From Sanghuangporus weigelae (taxonomy: Eukaryota > Basidiomycota > Agaricomycetes > Hymenochaetales > Hymenochaetaceae): DNA of 64,000 nucleotides. A model generated the notes under the pieces. The model worked only from the letters and a program-made list of their open reading frames with translations, had not been told where the DNA came from and did no database searches. The stretch lies in the NCBI GenBank assembly GCA_033182465.1, contig CP137318.1:3224001-3288000 (forward strand), read 5' to 3'. Positions 14,150 to 26,300 of this stretch are shown piece after piece. Both the position numbers and the translations under genes were made by a program. Numbering within the stretch: the first letter of the stretch is position 1; each line of letters begins with the position of its first letter.

Positions 14150-16938
14150 TTAAGACCAGCTACTGGGGCCGAATGTCTGCCCTTCCGCTAGTGTCACTAA
14201 CGCCGTCCCGTTGGTATCAGCAGTGTTCTGCCAAACCGTGTTTCCCCACCAATTCAACTCGATGCCATTTTTCGGGTACTGCAGACAGAAGAATATGAGA
14301 ATGAGCGCGAATGCAACTCCTGCATCAAGTGCAGCGGAAAGAATATAGTTGAAACGCGACCACCACTAGAAACCAATTCAGTACGGTGCAGATAATCTAA
14401 CCAAGATGACAGACTTACACGGAGATGGCGGCGCCGCATGAAGTATTGGAAGAATGCGCCAAACATGAACCATGACGAGAAGTTGATGCCACTTGCTGGC
14501 GGCATCATTCCTAGTCCGGACAGCATGACAGGTACGTTGACATATCGCCAAAGGGAGAGGGGATATCGTTTCGCGAGGTAATAGGCTGGGATAGGGAGGA
14601 TGGCTCCGATCAAGAAGAAGTACACAATGGGATAATAAAGAGCACCAGGGCTGAACGTGCGAGCAGGCCCAACCAAACCCCAGATCAGCGCATTAGATCC
14701 AAATGTTCTTGTGCTTGGACAAATGAACATGTGCTTCTGCGTAGGACTACACATGTCGGTGATATTGGAGAACATCCACTCCTGCACAAAGATGACGACG
14801 ACAACGCATTCTATGGTCGCTACCAACTGAGCGACGAACATCATGCGGGGAGGAACTTTCATGTAATGCCCAAGTTTGAGATCCGAGATGAAATTAATAG
14901 CCTGATACATAGTCATCAAGGAGAAAGTCTTGAAGATCATCATTGCGACAGGTCGACCGGGAAGGATATAGCCCACGACAAGCTCCCCGAGAACTTGTAG
15001 TGCTATCGTCTGATTTGTCATTGCGCGAATGATTCCGGCCGGAACGATAAATACCAGTGCCAGAAGGATGGCAACAATTAGAGCCCATACAGGCAATTTA
15101 GTGTCCCATGCTCGGACTGATGCAACTGCCATGCCAAATGCGCCGAGCCCGAGAAGTGCGTACCAATAATGTGGGACCTCAGGGTAAATTGCCATGAGGC
15201 GGCTGTGAACGTCGCGGTTGTCTCTCAAAGAACTGCGTGTTTGAACGACAATGTCACGACGATACCAGACTGAGAAGCATATTTAATCGATACATTTCGA
15301 CCAACAAGCTAGCAGAGTACTTACGATACGTGTGCACAATAACGGAAGTGAACGAGGCGAATGTCACCGCATACGAAAGAACGTAAGTGATCGGCATGAA
15401 CAAGGGTGAGTACGCCTTGTAAAGTTCTTCGTTGAATACACCGTCTTGGAGCACCGCAGCCACATCGTACGGCATACCCGTGTTGTCGAATGTCGATCGG
15501 GACGACATCGGTAGATACTTGGCGTAGAACGTGTTCGTGTCTGGAGGCAAATAAGAAAGACAGCACGTTTTCGAGAACGGAAAACGTACAATACAGAATT
15601 GGTGCAATCAACCACACAAACACAAGGAAGACGCCGAATATGTTGACTTGAGCCCACCACTACTCGATACATCAACAAGTTGAATCTGAAACACGAGTAA
15701 GATGAACGTACCGGAACGACAAGCGGACTGCCAATGTACGAAACCATTGCCCAGTCAAAAGTCAAGAAGCCCATGCCCAACCCACTCGAATAGCCAAATA
15801 ATTGATTGACGATGACATTATTCGGCGCAATCCAACACACCCAATTGAAAATGGATAAGGCGGTAAAAATGTATCCAGGGAACCAATACCAGATGAAACT
15901 CGCAATCATGGCATATAAGAAGAAGCGTTGCCGAGACATGTGCGAACCATCCCTTTTTCCGTAGCTGCCGTGAAGTGTGTTGAACAGAGCGCAATTTACA
16001 AGCACACCAGGATAAATCATGGCAGCTGGCCAGACCAGGAACTGTCGAACGACGCCAGCGCAAGCATACCCAAGGAGCTGCGACGAGAAGCAAAGTAGCA
16101 ACTGGTACCCTACATCCCAGTTCTGGTTAAAGTATAAGCGTTGAGCGGCGACAACGTCCGTTGCATATACACCGTTCGCGATAACACTGGCCATGACTGT
16201 TATCAACGTGTGCTCTTTGATGTTAAATGGCCCAGGGTTGAATGACCAGACATATCCAAAAGTCCTGAATCTGGTCGAAGGAAGTACACGCTCAAGGAAT
16301 TTGCCACAGGGAAGGGCAACAAGCTGTGCTACGATCCCTGAAACGTATACAGTCGGATCTGTTGAAATCCATGGTAAGCATGCCAAGAAAGCAGTAAAAG
16401 TGGAGGAGCCAACGTACATCGCATCGAGAAGAATTGGTTGACACCCGACACAACCAACGTGATGAGGATACCGAGGAACCACATTCGGAATGTATTCACA
16501 GGCATATTTGGGTCGTCTGTGTTTGAAACCGCTGCTCGCACTTCCGCGTATGGTGACTCACTATAAATGCGATTAGTTATCATCGACAAATTAATAGGCA
16601 TGTACGCACTCTTCATAGTCGACCGCTTCCGTCGACTGGAAACGCAGTTTCGAAGTCGTCTGCGATTCCGTATCGTAGTCGGATGACGCTCCTTTGGAGA
16701 TCCGAGGCATATCGAAGCTGCTTGAAAACTTCGGTGGAGGGCCAGACCTCTCATCGTCGAAGACGAAGCTACTCGTCTCGAACGACGCTGCATCTGAGGC
16801 ATCAAAGCCCCAGTTGGGGTCGTTCAAGTGCAGCAACGCTACTGCTACGTCCTCTGGTACATCGGCGTGCAGGCGTCCATGATGCCTTTGTCTGAGGTGA
16901 GGGGCATGGTAGTCTGGCGCCGCTTCTTTGTTCTCCAT
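14150..16938 (-). CDS. OPT family oligopeptide transporter
   Basis: A proton-coupled oligopeptide transporter of the plasma membrane. The start at 16938 gives a hydrophilic acidic N terminus of about 110 residues, then [10 protein letters not shown] and a long series of hydrophobic segments (around 14-16). Family signatures are visible: [22 protein letters not shown]-like [47 protein letters not shown] and the C-terminal [13 protein letters not shown]. The last exon ends [10 protein letters not shown] with the stop at 14150-14152. The gene is split by several introns of about 50-60 bases, for example near 14370-14420, 15260-15320, 15540-15590 and 16560-16610. Such transporters import tetra- and pentapeptides or glutathione-like substrates and are often induced by nitrogen source, but nothing here fixes the substrate. 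Confidence 0.93.
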
Positions 16939-18578
16939 TGTACAGCCCCAAGGACCAATATCAAGTGGACGGAGGGAACTGGGCGGACAGCGGGGACGAG
17001 GGAATGGATGGACAGCAAACAATCAGCTCAGACTGTTCTTTACATAGTGTGCGGAAGTCAGGTCCAGTTAAGTGCAGAGACAATACGCTGTATGGAATCA
17101 TAGGCCTTCGCTGGGCGATGGAATGGAGAGGCTTCGAACGAACTTCGCGAAACACGATAAGACAAAGAACAATAAGACACGAGATCACTCACACCAAATC
17201 CGATGATGGGACCGGATCAAGAGCCGGAAGAAATTCTCGACTCCATCAATCATCCATGGTGTCTCAGACACACAAACTTAGCATACAGATACTGTACAGA
17301 ACAGGAATTGTGTCGCATTTCAGCTGGCAGAAAGGTGGTGAATCGTTCCAGATTGAAGCATCCGGAAGGCAATGATTTAGAGACAAAAGCACGTCTATAC
17401 CAGAAGCAGAACCAATGGACATTCGTCGGCGAACGGAAATGAATTGTGTGCCTAATTCGTCAGTCCGTGTCGTCTTTATTGTCGTCGCTCAAAGTAGAAA
17501 GAAGGCAACTGCTGTGTTCTTCCGTGTGAACTGTGATCGACACTTCCTCTTTTGTCAATCTACCTTTTCACTATCTACTCACTATCAGTCATCCAACGCA
17601 TAGTATACCATGGTTTTTGTTTGCGTTTCTGAGTGTCCCCTTAGCAACGAATTACTGTTCTAAGCGCAATAACCATTCTTCAATATTGCGAGTTGGTTGA
17701 AGTCTCCGAACAATAGATGGCCGGTTTACCTTGTGCGTTGACATAAACTTCACTTGAGGACGAGCAAGTTATCGCTGCAAATTGTTTAGGATAGAACGAA
17801 CCATCCGCTCTACCCTTATTCATGGTAAACAAGGTTAGTATGCCAACTGAGAGATACTGGTAATCATTGTGCTGAGTTCTGATCAATAGGGTTCATCAGC
17901 TTGGCCGACGTCGTCCATTTAATAGAACTTCAATTGATCGAATCTATTTTGTTTTGACTTGAGCGCTTGCGTGCGATTAATGCCTCTATTGTCATGATCT
18001 TTGGCTATGGAAACAAAAGATTGATCGCGAGTTGGATGCGTGGCAAATAGTGCGGGTCCTCAGAACTATTCCAAAGTTTGCACGCATCGGGCCTTTCACG
18101 GGTGGATTTGATGCTTCTCGACTGGCATGAAGAGCGGGTTGAAGAGCCATTGTTCTCGAAGACATGTTTTCAGACACGATGTTTCCGATATCTCTACGAG
18201 GCGTGGTAAATGAAACGATTTATCTGTCACTATCTCTGGATTCGATTGCTCATCCTGTCGTGGACTGTCGTGGACTTTGGTTCCGCAACATGTATTGATT
18301 ATATCTGCAACAAAATCATACCTGTTAAGTCAAATATTACATAACGCGGACTTATGTATCTCTACATATTAGGACGTCTGTCTATTCGTGAGAACTTCCG
18401 AGCAAAACTGTGCAGTATATATCACATGACTCAATCTGTTCCTTACCTCGCACACTTGAACGACCTCAACCCTCGACTTTGACGCTGTTTGTCAATACAA
18501 TACTGGTAGGCGTCTTCCTAGTTGTTTAGAGGGATATTCTTTGACGCTGTCCTCTCATTGTTGAGCAGAAAATTAAAA
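16939..18578. other. Long intergenic region between OPT and RPS29
   Basis: About 1.6 kb between divergent genes, holding both promoters. Short open frames (for example 16938-17375 plus and 17680-17886 minus) overlap each other, lack conserved motifs and are not called. No RNA gene, transposon end or repeat was recognised. The stretch just before 18579 is pyrimidine-rich, as is usual for ribosomal protein genes. Confidence 0.5.
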
Positions 18579-18909
18579 ATGACGCACGACGCTGTATGGT
18601 TCTCTCGTCCTCGCAAATATGGTAAGGGTAGTCGCCAATGGTGAGTTTCTCGAATCAGTTATAAAGTTTCTGGGATTACTCTGGTGGCGACGCATCCTAT
18701 GAAACTAAAAGCTCTGACACCGTTTTGTTTCTTGTAGCCGTCTCTGCGCCCATCAGGCGGGTCTCATCCGCAAGTACGGCCTTGATCTGTGCCGTCAGTG
18801 CTTTCGCGAGAAGGCAAACGCCATTGGTTTCGTCAAGGCACGTTTATTATCCATCTGCCATTCATCGTCCAACTTGCCTAACCATCTTCTTCGTTGCCAG
18901 AACCGATGA
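18579..18909 (+). CDS. RPS29: 40S ribosomal protein S29 (uS14)
   Basis: A small zinc-binding protein of the 40S subunit. Three exons are inferred: 18579-18640, 18738-18837 and 18901-18909. They give exactly 56 residues, the standard length of S29. The start [14 protein letters not shown] and the zinc motif C-R-L-C...[10 protein letters not shown] are unmistakable. The first intron has a normal GTGAGT donor. The second would start with GCACGT and end CCAG. Only this splice gives the family end GFVKNR-stop; reading through, or using the GT four bases later, gives ends unlike any S29. The last coding exon is then only two codons plus the stop. Expected to be strongly expressed. Confidence 0.93.
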
Positions 18910-19304
18910 AGACATCGTGACTTCTGCATCCGCCTCGTTCTAGTCTAGTCTATTCTCGCATTCCATTCCCTTATACTCAAAGGACAGAGGCAATATGCGA
19001 CTCTTCCTCACTCAACTTATCGCTGGGTATCGGCGTATCTTATGTGAAATTATGATGTCGCCATCGACATGCTCCTATACGATTATGTCCTCCCATATGC
19101 ATGAGGTGTTATTCAATCGTGACTGCTGATTCTACGAGATGGAGAGCTTTGTGATTGTTGTGAGCTGGCACAAAAAGACTAAGCTAAACAAAAACATCCT
19201 GTTCACGACTTCCGGCCTTTGGTATCCCTTTCGTAAATTAAACCCTTTGATATCACCGATTGCTAGTATACAGTGTCTTCGATACTCAGGGGAAAAACTC
19301 TACT
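18910..19304. other. 3' region of RPS29
   Basis: About 0.4 kb between the RPS29 stop and the 3' end of the tRNA on the other strand. It should hold the RPS29 3' untranslated region. No further gene or repeat seen. Confidence 0.5.
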
Positions 19305-19400
19305 AGCCCACGGCGAGGGTCGAACTCGCAGCCTTCAGATTTTTGCGCACCGCACAAACTCATAAGAGTCTGACGCTCTATCCGATTGAGCTACGCGGGC
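19305..19400 (-). tRNA. tRNA-Lys(CTT) with a 22-base intron
   Basis: Read on the minus strand the sequence folds as a complete cloverleaf. The acceptor stem GCCCGCG pairs with CGTGGGC (one G-T pair). The D arm is GCTC/GAGC and the anticodon stem TCAGA/TCTGA has loop CTCTTA+A with anticodon CTT. The T arm is GCGAG-TTCGACC-CTCGC. The intron (19341-19362, 22 bases) sits one base after the anticodon, the canonical place for nuclear tRNA introns. The base in discriminator position reads T, which is unusual for a lysine tRNA, where A or G is expected. A degenerate copy with a similar intron lies at 37660-37760. Confidence 0.92.
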
Positions 19401-19440
19401 CGCGATTAATGACTATTACCACTTCTTCATACGTAAAATC

Positions 19441-19506
19441 CATCCTTGTTACGCGGGCTTTTTACATAAAACCCTTTCATCCTTGGGACGCGGGCTCGCT
19501 CAAAAC
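19441..19506 (-). repeat. Two tandem units carrying the tRNA 5' arm sequence
   Basis: Just upstream of the tRNA (minus strand) the heptamer GCCCGCG, identical to the tRNA acceptor 5' arm, occurs twice more, at 19452-19458 and 19489-19495. Each is embedded in a related unit of about 37 bases that includes AAGGATG. The units look like small tandem duplications next to the tRNA 5' end. Confidence 0.6.
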
Positions 19507-19714
19507 TTTCCCTCTGCAAGATAGAAAGGCAACGGGAGCTACATCATAGTCGACTATATATGCTGTATATTCATACGCATAGTTTTACTGGAAGACATGT
19601 GCATCAGCCACGATACACTTTGTGGGTAAAGATAAGTAAGATATGCCGGCAGCAAGTATCTCGAGTCCGGCTATAAGGCACGACATTGAGTATTCCACTA
19701 CTTACTATTCCTGA

Positions 19715-20215
19715 TGATAAAGAATAGCTCATGCCTTTGTGTAGAGGTGCAATCTACGAACTACAAATGCAACCAAAACCGGCTCAAGAAAATAGGATAG
19801 CACGGGACATAGCAGACAGACGTTTGCAGCACGACGAGATCAAGGAGTAGATATATGAGGGTCTGTGGCCAGTTCTCAATCACTAGCAAGACCAATGTAG
19901 GACATCTGCTTAGCCAGTGCGCGGACTTCATCATCGCCCTTGCTTGCATCAGGTTGAGGATTCTTGTGCTGGACAGTCACCAAAGTGCTGCTCTTCAACT
20001 TATGATGTTAGCAGGACTGCAGGAGTCCGTATCTGCACCAGAGAGCGATTCTCTATCCGAATTGGAGGACGGCATGATGAGGATAGCGCCATCGTCTATC
20101 TTGGGCATGATACGTGAAGGAAATAACAGCGATGTTCTGGCTAGCCGAGGAGATCCTGTAACAGGCGAATCCTAGGTCACAATAGCACCGAGGAAATCTA
20201 CCTATAGTACGTGCC
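19715..20215 (-). pseudogene. Broken copy of the SprT-like gene tail
   Basis: The minus strand here matches the last intron, last exon and 3' flank of the SprT-like gene at 34180-36440. The acceptor CCTGTTACAG, the segment encoding KIDDGAILI (KIDDGVILI in the intact gene) and SDRESLSGA, the end SYI-L-SD and the following 3' sequence (near CCCGTGCTATCC) are all recognisable, at roughly 75-80% identity by eye. The copy has no 5' part of the gene. A one-base loss brings a stop in frame near 19995-19997, so it cannot code. The homology begins near 20215, close to the 3' end of the potassium channel gene. It continues past 19715 in patches to about 19565 and then to the tRNA. It keeps the intron, so it arose by DNA duplication, not by retrocopying. 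Confidence 0.85.
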
Positions 20216-20263
20216 AAGAGCATTAATTAATTACGGGCACGGGAATAGATTACAATAAACGTA

Positions 20264-22562
20264 TTATTCTTTGCTGACTCTCCAGTAGCGCCTTTCAAAA
20301 AGAAATTTCTCCTCGTCCTTCAATCGTAAGAGCCTGCTCCCTGCTGCAAGTAGCCCAGCGAAAGCTTCTCTATAACGAGAAACTTCTTGCAGAGTCTCTT
20401 GTTCGTCCATATCTGCGGCAAAAGGAACGAGATCCGCCTCTTCCTCATAATACTTCTGCATCAGCGTGTTCATTTTGCTTCGTTTGTTCGCTTCTTGTGA
20501 TGAAGTGGACGAGGCTTGTACGCCAGAAGAATTACCCGCCTGCTGGGAATCGTCCTGATCCGATCGTTGCTGTGCTGCTAGTGCTTTGATGTTGCGGAGT
20601 TGAACGATACGGTCGGCTTTCAGCAGCATGCGCGCGTTAGTCCCTTCCTTCATGTGCCCCAAGAGCAATCTACGTGCATGCTTCTCCAGTTCAACTGCAA
20701 GTTCAAGGATGTACTCAGTCAGAATCCTATCTTCTTCCCGCTCTCTCTCCCTCTCACGTTCCGCAGCTCCTTCCTCGGCCTCTCTAACGCTATCCTCATT
20801 TTCTATGTCCTCCCTTGGGACGCCATTCAGCAGCTTTGTGTCGATCCACTTTTGTTTGGCCGTAACGAAATCTGTGTGGGTCTTTCCTATCCCTTTTCGG
20901 GTATCATTCTTAGAAAGTCGCTCCTGCACATCTCGAGGCAGGCTTTTTTCTTCGTCCGTATCGTCTAACCCTTTGGTAACTCCCTGGCCCTGCTCCTCGA
21001 AGTTTGCTTCTCCAATGCCTGCCTTTGCTTCGTGTCGAAGGAGCAGATTTGTCGAGAACTTTTGAAAAATACTCTGAATGGTCTGGATTGCGAAGGAGGC
21101 CATGATTGGTACGGCCATGATGGAGTACAAAATGAACACCACTAACCCCTTCGTTAGCATTTTCACGGAACACATTATATGAGATATACCTCGACCAGCA
21201 GGTGTTACGGGTACATAGTCCCCAAACCCGATTGTCAGAAAGAAGACGTAACAGAAGTACAATCCTTGACCATACGTCCAGCTCTACGGAATAGTCAGTA
21301 AGTCATATCGCCACAAACGAGATCTTTCAACACTCACCTCAATTTGAGAGAAGATCAAGGCACCTAGAACCCAGAAGAGTAGGAATCCAGTGCAGTTTGT
21401 CAATAAATCTTGTGCCATCCTCCCTCTGTCAGCTTCATTATAGAGCTTTCGTAAGAATTCTAGCTCTCTCTCCAGACTCGGCTCTTTTTCGAGTTCATCC
21501 TCCTTCTCCTGTCTTCGCCTTTCAAACTCCCTTCGCCTCTGAATGCGCCGTGAAGCGAGACGTCCACGTAGAAACCGAACGAGCAGCTCGATTATAGAAG
21601 CGAGCTGCACAATACCGACGAGGACGAATGGAAATAATACGATCTGCGAGACAGGTTTGGTAGGATAGAAATCTCCAAAACCGATTGTCAGGATTGATAC
21701 TATTGAGAAATAAATGGCCTGCAGGTAAGTCCAGTCTTCCTACAAGTAGTTGGTCAGTTTATTTTTCGCAAGACTATGATACTGACGATAAGGGAGTCTA
21801 TCTTACCACTTGAGACATAAATAGTGCCAGAAGCCCAATGGTCAAAACAAAAAGGGTGTTCTCCAGCATGAAATGTCTACCCGCTATACGGACCCTGACT
21901 TGATTCTCGGATGTTGACTGATGTGATTTGCCGCGTACATGGAGCAAATAGTGGGACAGGAGCAAGGCAAAGATAACAAGCGCAAGGACTAAAGAAAACA
22001 ACCTAGAATTAAGCAGAACTGAGCTGGAAAGCGGGGCTAGGAATGGAAATACACATACGCGCACCAAAAGCCTTCCCCGTAACTGATTCCGGGAATGTTC
22101 CGCGATAGTATACCGTAGCCGAGTACATTACCAAAAGCAATGCCAAGCTGAAGCTCGTCGGACGCGTCAGTCTTCCGCTTCGAGTTTCTCATAGAGACTT
22201 AAACTCGCCTTTACTACCCAGCATCCCAGACTCACACGAGTTGAATATCTCCACAGCCCGTCGCTTACAGAGAAACGGAGGAGGAGAAGCCAATTCGCAA
22301 GAACGTTGAATGCCAGACCAACGGTACTCAACACGATATTCGTGTGTGGATCCGGTAGTTTTATGAGACCGTTTCCGTCCGAATTGTGTTGGAAGAACCA
22401 TGGTTCACTAACGTCAGTCAGGTCAACGGAGGTAGCAAATTACGATGTTTCTGCTTACGTCAGCGCGGGAATATCCAATAATGTGCTTAACGGCGCGATC
22501 ACTGCTGCTATGAGAGGCGCAAAGGTGGGCAGTGACTTGAGATCATCTTTTGTGGGCAGCAT
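20264..22562 (-). CDS. TOK1: TOK-type outward-rectifier potassium channel
   Basis: A plasma membrane potassium channel with two pore loops in one chain and eight membrane segments, as in yeast Tok1. The N terminus at 22562 starts MLPTKDDLKSLPTF. Several hydrophobic segments follow, then pore 1 with the filter TIGFGDFYP (near 21680) and pore 2 with TIGFGDYVP (near 21215). After the second pore come a last membrane segment and a cytoplasmic tail of about 270 residues. The tail has a highly charged Glu/Arg run (EREREREREED) that is likely coiled coil. Introns are short, the first at about 22410-22460 (GTAAGC donor). TOK channels release potassium on depolarisation and help set the membrane potential. 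The stop at 20264 is only about 50 bases from the broken SprT copy. Confidence 0.92.
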
Positions 22563-23329
22563 CAAAGTGGCAAAAGACAAGTATAGTAGCGTATGCGGAG
22601 CTGGTGACGGAGAATGCTCCTATATATACTACACCACAAGATCCGTCAGCCTTGCCGCGTCATTAACATTCTATATAAGGCCTTGGATCCGTAAAAGAAA
22701 GGCAGACGACTAGATGTATATTTTGACCAATTTAGTTTCTTTCCACAACATGAGCTAATGAAAAAGTTACTGAAAGCAAGCCAAGTAAATAACAATGCGA
22801 AGAAAGAAAGGGGCAATAGTGGTAAATACAGACAGACGAGCGTGCGAGCTATGAGACAATGGGTGGACCGATGATGATGCAGAACCGAGCACTGTGCTAT
22901 ACACGCAACAATCAAGAACGGAGTCAGAATGGAAGAACAATCAAACAGTCCAACACTTGAAGGAAAGAGAACTTGAAGAGCAATGGGAGAAGCAAGGGTT
23001 AATGCGGAGAAATACAGTATGTGATGGCAGTTAGGTGTGCGGGTTTAAGTAGGTGCCGTGGCACGGGTGTATGATGACAGACTAGCGAAGCAATGAGACC
23101 GGAAGAAATGATCAACACAGTAAACAAACATTAAAGGACCAGACTCTGAGTGGTTACGATAGCAAGGTTAGATAGAATCTTGGTGAATAATTTTGATGGG
23201 GAATTGTATACTCAGAGCGAAGAACAGGAACGATGCGCGATTTCAGCTCCTCGAAGTGCTCACCATGCATGCGTTTTGAACCTATGCTCGAGATAATGTT
23301 ATACGTTCTTGAGTGGGCGTAGCAAAGAT
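22563..23329. other. Gap between TOK1 start and PUF gene end
   Basis: About 0.77 kb holding the TOK1 promoter and the 3' untranslated region of the PUF gene. No gene, RNA or repeat recognised; a weak open frame at 22646-22915 has no family features. Confidence 0.5.
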
Positions 23330-26300
23330 TTACATGCTGTAACCATATGTTGCGCGCTGGTAGGGGTCATTGATGCCGTTCGCGATTCCGACTGATCCAC
23401 CGTAAGACGCTACGCCAGGAAGTTGGATATTGCCATTGAAGTTGCCAACGCCAAACCCATTCGTGCCGGAACTGAGCGCATGAGTATGTCCAGATCCGCC
23501 TTGGAGAACATATCCATCAATCGCCTGTGGCTGAAGAGAATGAATTGGTTGTTGTAAATGCAAAGATGCCTGTTGACCATGCAGACCGGTGGCTGCAGCA
23601 TTGCTTTGACCGAGGCCGTACATAGGCGAACGAGCACCATACACATCCGCCAGCTGATTGGAAGGGTGAATGGACCCTGCAAGAGGTCCACGAGGTCCGA
23701 TACCAGGGTGTCCCACGACGCCTTGATTCGCAAGAGCAATACCCATTCCTTGTTGACCGTAAGGATCGCCGTAATGGGAGATTCCGTTCGTATTTGCCAG
23801 TTCCATCTGCTCACGCTGAAGCTTAGACTGAATACGCTTCCCATAGGGCGTGTTACGGATGAGTGGGAGTATAGGACGGATGCCCTCGACAAGCAGTACA
23901 CGTTGCCCGGGATCAGCATAATCGAGAGCAGTCTGAACGCAGTAGTTTCCGAAAGAGTCGCGAAGGAGCTTCTCAAGGCGCGTCCGGTTAAGGATCTCGT
24001 CAATAAGCATCTTGCGTGTGTTCGTCTCTGCCACGCGAATGCATTTCTCGATGACATTCGAACTGAACTTTTGCACTGAGAGAGCGCAAACGTTACCCGT
24101 AAACTGGCGTATGACAGCGTCACTGAAGCGACTATCGTTCAAATCCAGAATGTATTGCACAACCTAGAGGAATATAATTCAGATGGATGCCATCTTCAGC
24201 AAGTCACCGAGCTTACGTAGTTACCGTAAGGGTCTTGCACTAGCGTGAGGGCGTTATACGTGATCTCGTTGACGAGCTGCACCCTTTGGTGATCTGACGC
24301 ATGGTCAATGCACCGTTGAAGTACACAGCATCCGTGACGGTGAGTTGCAACTTCGACACAGTTCGCGGCGACCGCATTGTAGATGAACTAGACATATAAC
24401 GTAAAAATCATACAAAAACAATGCTTCTCATACAAAGTACATACCTGATTGTCTTCAGGTGACAACTTGTTGAGGCACTTCTGAATAACGTGGTTGCCGT
24501 TCAAGTCCTTGATGAGGACCACTACGTGCAGACTCAATGCGACGATGATAGAATGAATCTGAGCATTGTATCTAAGATCAGTCTGCTTCCGCCTACGCGT
24601 AAGCATATAAAGAAAGAGGCAGCACAATAGATACTTGCCTGTCGCTGTGTCGACAGAAAGTCGATCATCTTCTGCACCGCACGCGTACCATGCATATTCA
24701 GCGAAATGTTTACCAGATCTTGTGCAACAGATTCGCAAATCAGGTTACGCTGTTCGTCCGTCGAGTACTCGAGAAGCTTTTGGCAAAGATAATTTCCGAA
24801 GGGATCTACATTATTCAGTCAGTCGAAACTTCTGATAGAAAACTAGACGTAAAAATCCTCACCCGTCATCAATTCTGCAAAGTGCCCAAACGTTTCACGG
24901 AAAATTAGATCCCGGTACTCCGGATTACCCTCCTCGAGCTTCTTCTGGAGAAAACGGCAGCCGTGTTGATCCTTGCACAAAGCAGCAATCTCGCCTTGAA
25001 GATCTTCCAGACGGGTACCAGTGAAACGATTGACTGTGAGTGAGAAAACAGTGAACCGTTGCTCGTTACCATAGATAATATGCCACTTACGATCAATGTC
25101 ACCACGTTTATGTTTAGGGCCATGGAGACCATTCATCTTATTATCAGACCCAATACGTGCTCCCATAGACAGACCGTAACGAGAACCATGGTGGTGGTAA
25201 AGGGCGGTCGAACCACCAGTAGTACCAGATCCATTAAGCCGTGCATTCGACTCTAAGCCGTATCCATTAAAGCGATTGTCTTGGTCCAAATAGATTGAAT
25301 CAACATCATAGCGATTCTGAGCTGAATCATTTGAACTGAAAGTCAAAGGACTTTCATATTGAGACGGAGAAATCCTGCTGAGTGATGCGGTAGATGCCAG
25401 TTCACCAGCGCTTGCAGGAGCATCGAGCGCACTTGCTGAAAGGCGAGAGCCAAGCATGTGAGCCTCTGAGCTCGACTGAGGAGTGCCAGGTCCCCCAGGT
25501 GCCCTTCCAAACTGTCCAACGTCTGTACGCAATGAAAGCGGACCTGGACTGACGTTCAAAGGCGATGTACGACGTGATATACCAGACGTATTTTGAAGCA
25601 GTGGAGTGCCACTCGCAGATACGGTTGCACCAAGCTTGGATTGTAAGTCGTTCAGGCTGGAATTCAGCGCTCCCGCTCCAAGTTGCGGTGTACCCGTGTG
25701 CCGATCACTACGTACCGTAGCGCCTTCTTGGCTCCGCGCGAACTGCGGCCATTCCGAAGACTTCTGCGACAGCGGGGCAAGATCTAAAGCGGCCGATGAC
25801 GAAGACAACTGATAGGAAAGTTTTAGGTAACATCACAAACTTGAGTGAGCAAATTCATTGTACCTTATTGCCGAACTCTCCTTTTGAGGCGACATGCTTA
25901 TCATCGTCGGGAAGAGGCAAGTGCCTCATGGCATCTAAGAAGAGACAAGGATGAGCCCTTTTCGACGCATACAGACAGTAAGGACAGAGGAAAGGACGTC
26001 TGATACATACTCTGCACTTCCTTATCGAGCTGCTCATCCAAGAGTATTCCGGCATTGTAGCCATTTCCAGGACCGCTGAATTGAGCACCTTCATGACCTA
26101 CTGCATATCCTGCCCCGTTGACGCCGATCCTATTCATCGACTGGGAGCCTGTCCGACTTAATGGCGACGTATTACCATTGGAAATGGGATCTTGAACTGA
26201 CAAGCCCTGCAGTTGGTTTGCGAGATCGTCGTCGTGCTCGCTCGCAGAGGTCCGACGGCTCGCCGGCATTGATTTTGCACCTGCGCGAGCAAAGGCTGAG

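Noticed and set aside
19855-20175. Plus-strand frame of 106 codons
   Set aside because: It is the antisense shadow of the broken SprT tail; the similar antisense frame at 36068-36331 exists for the same reason.
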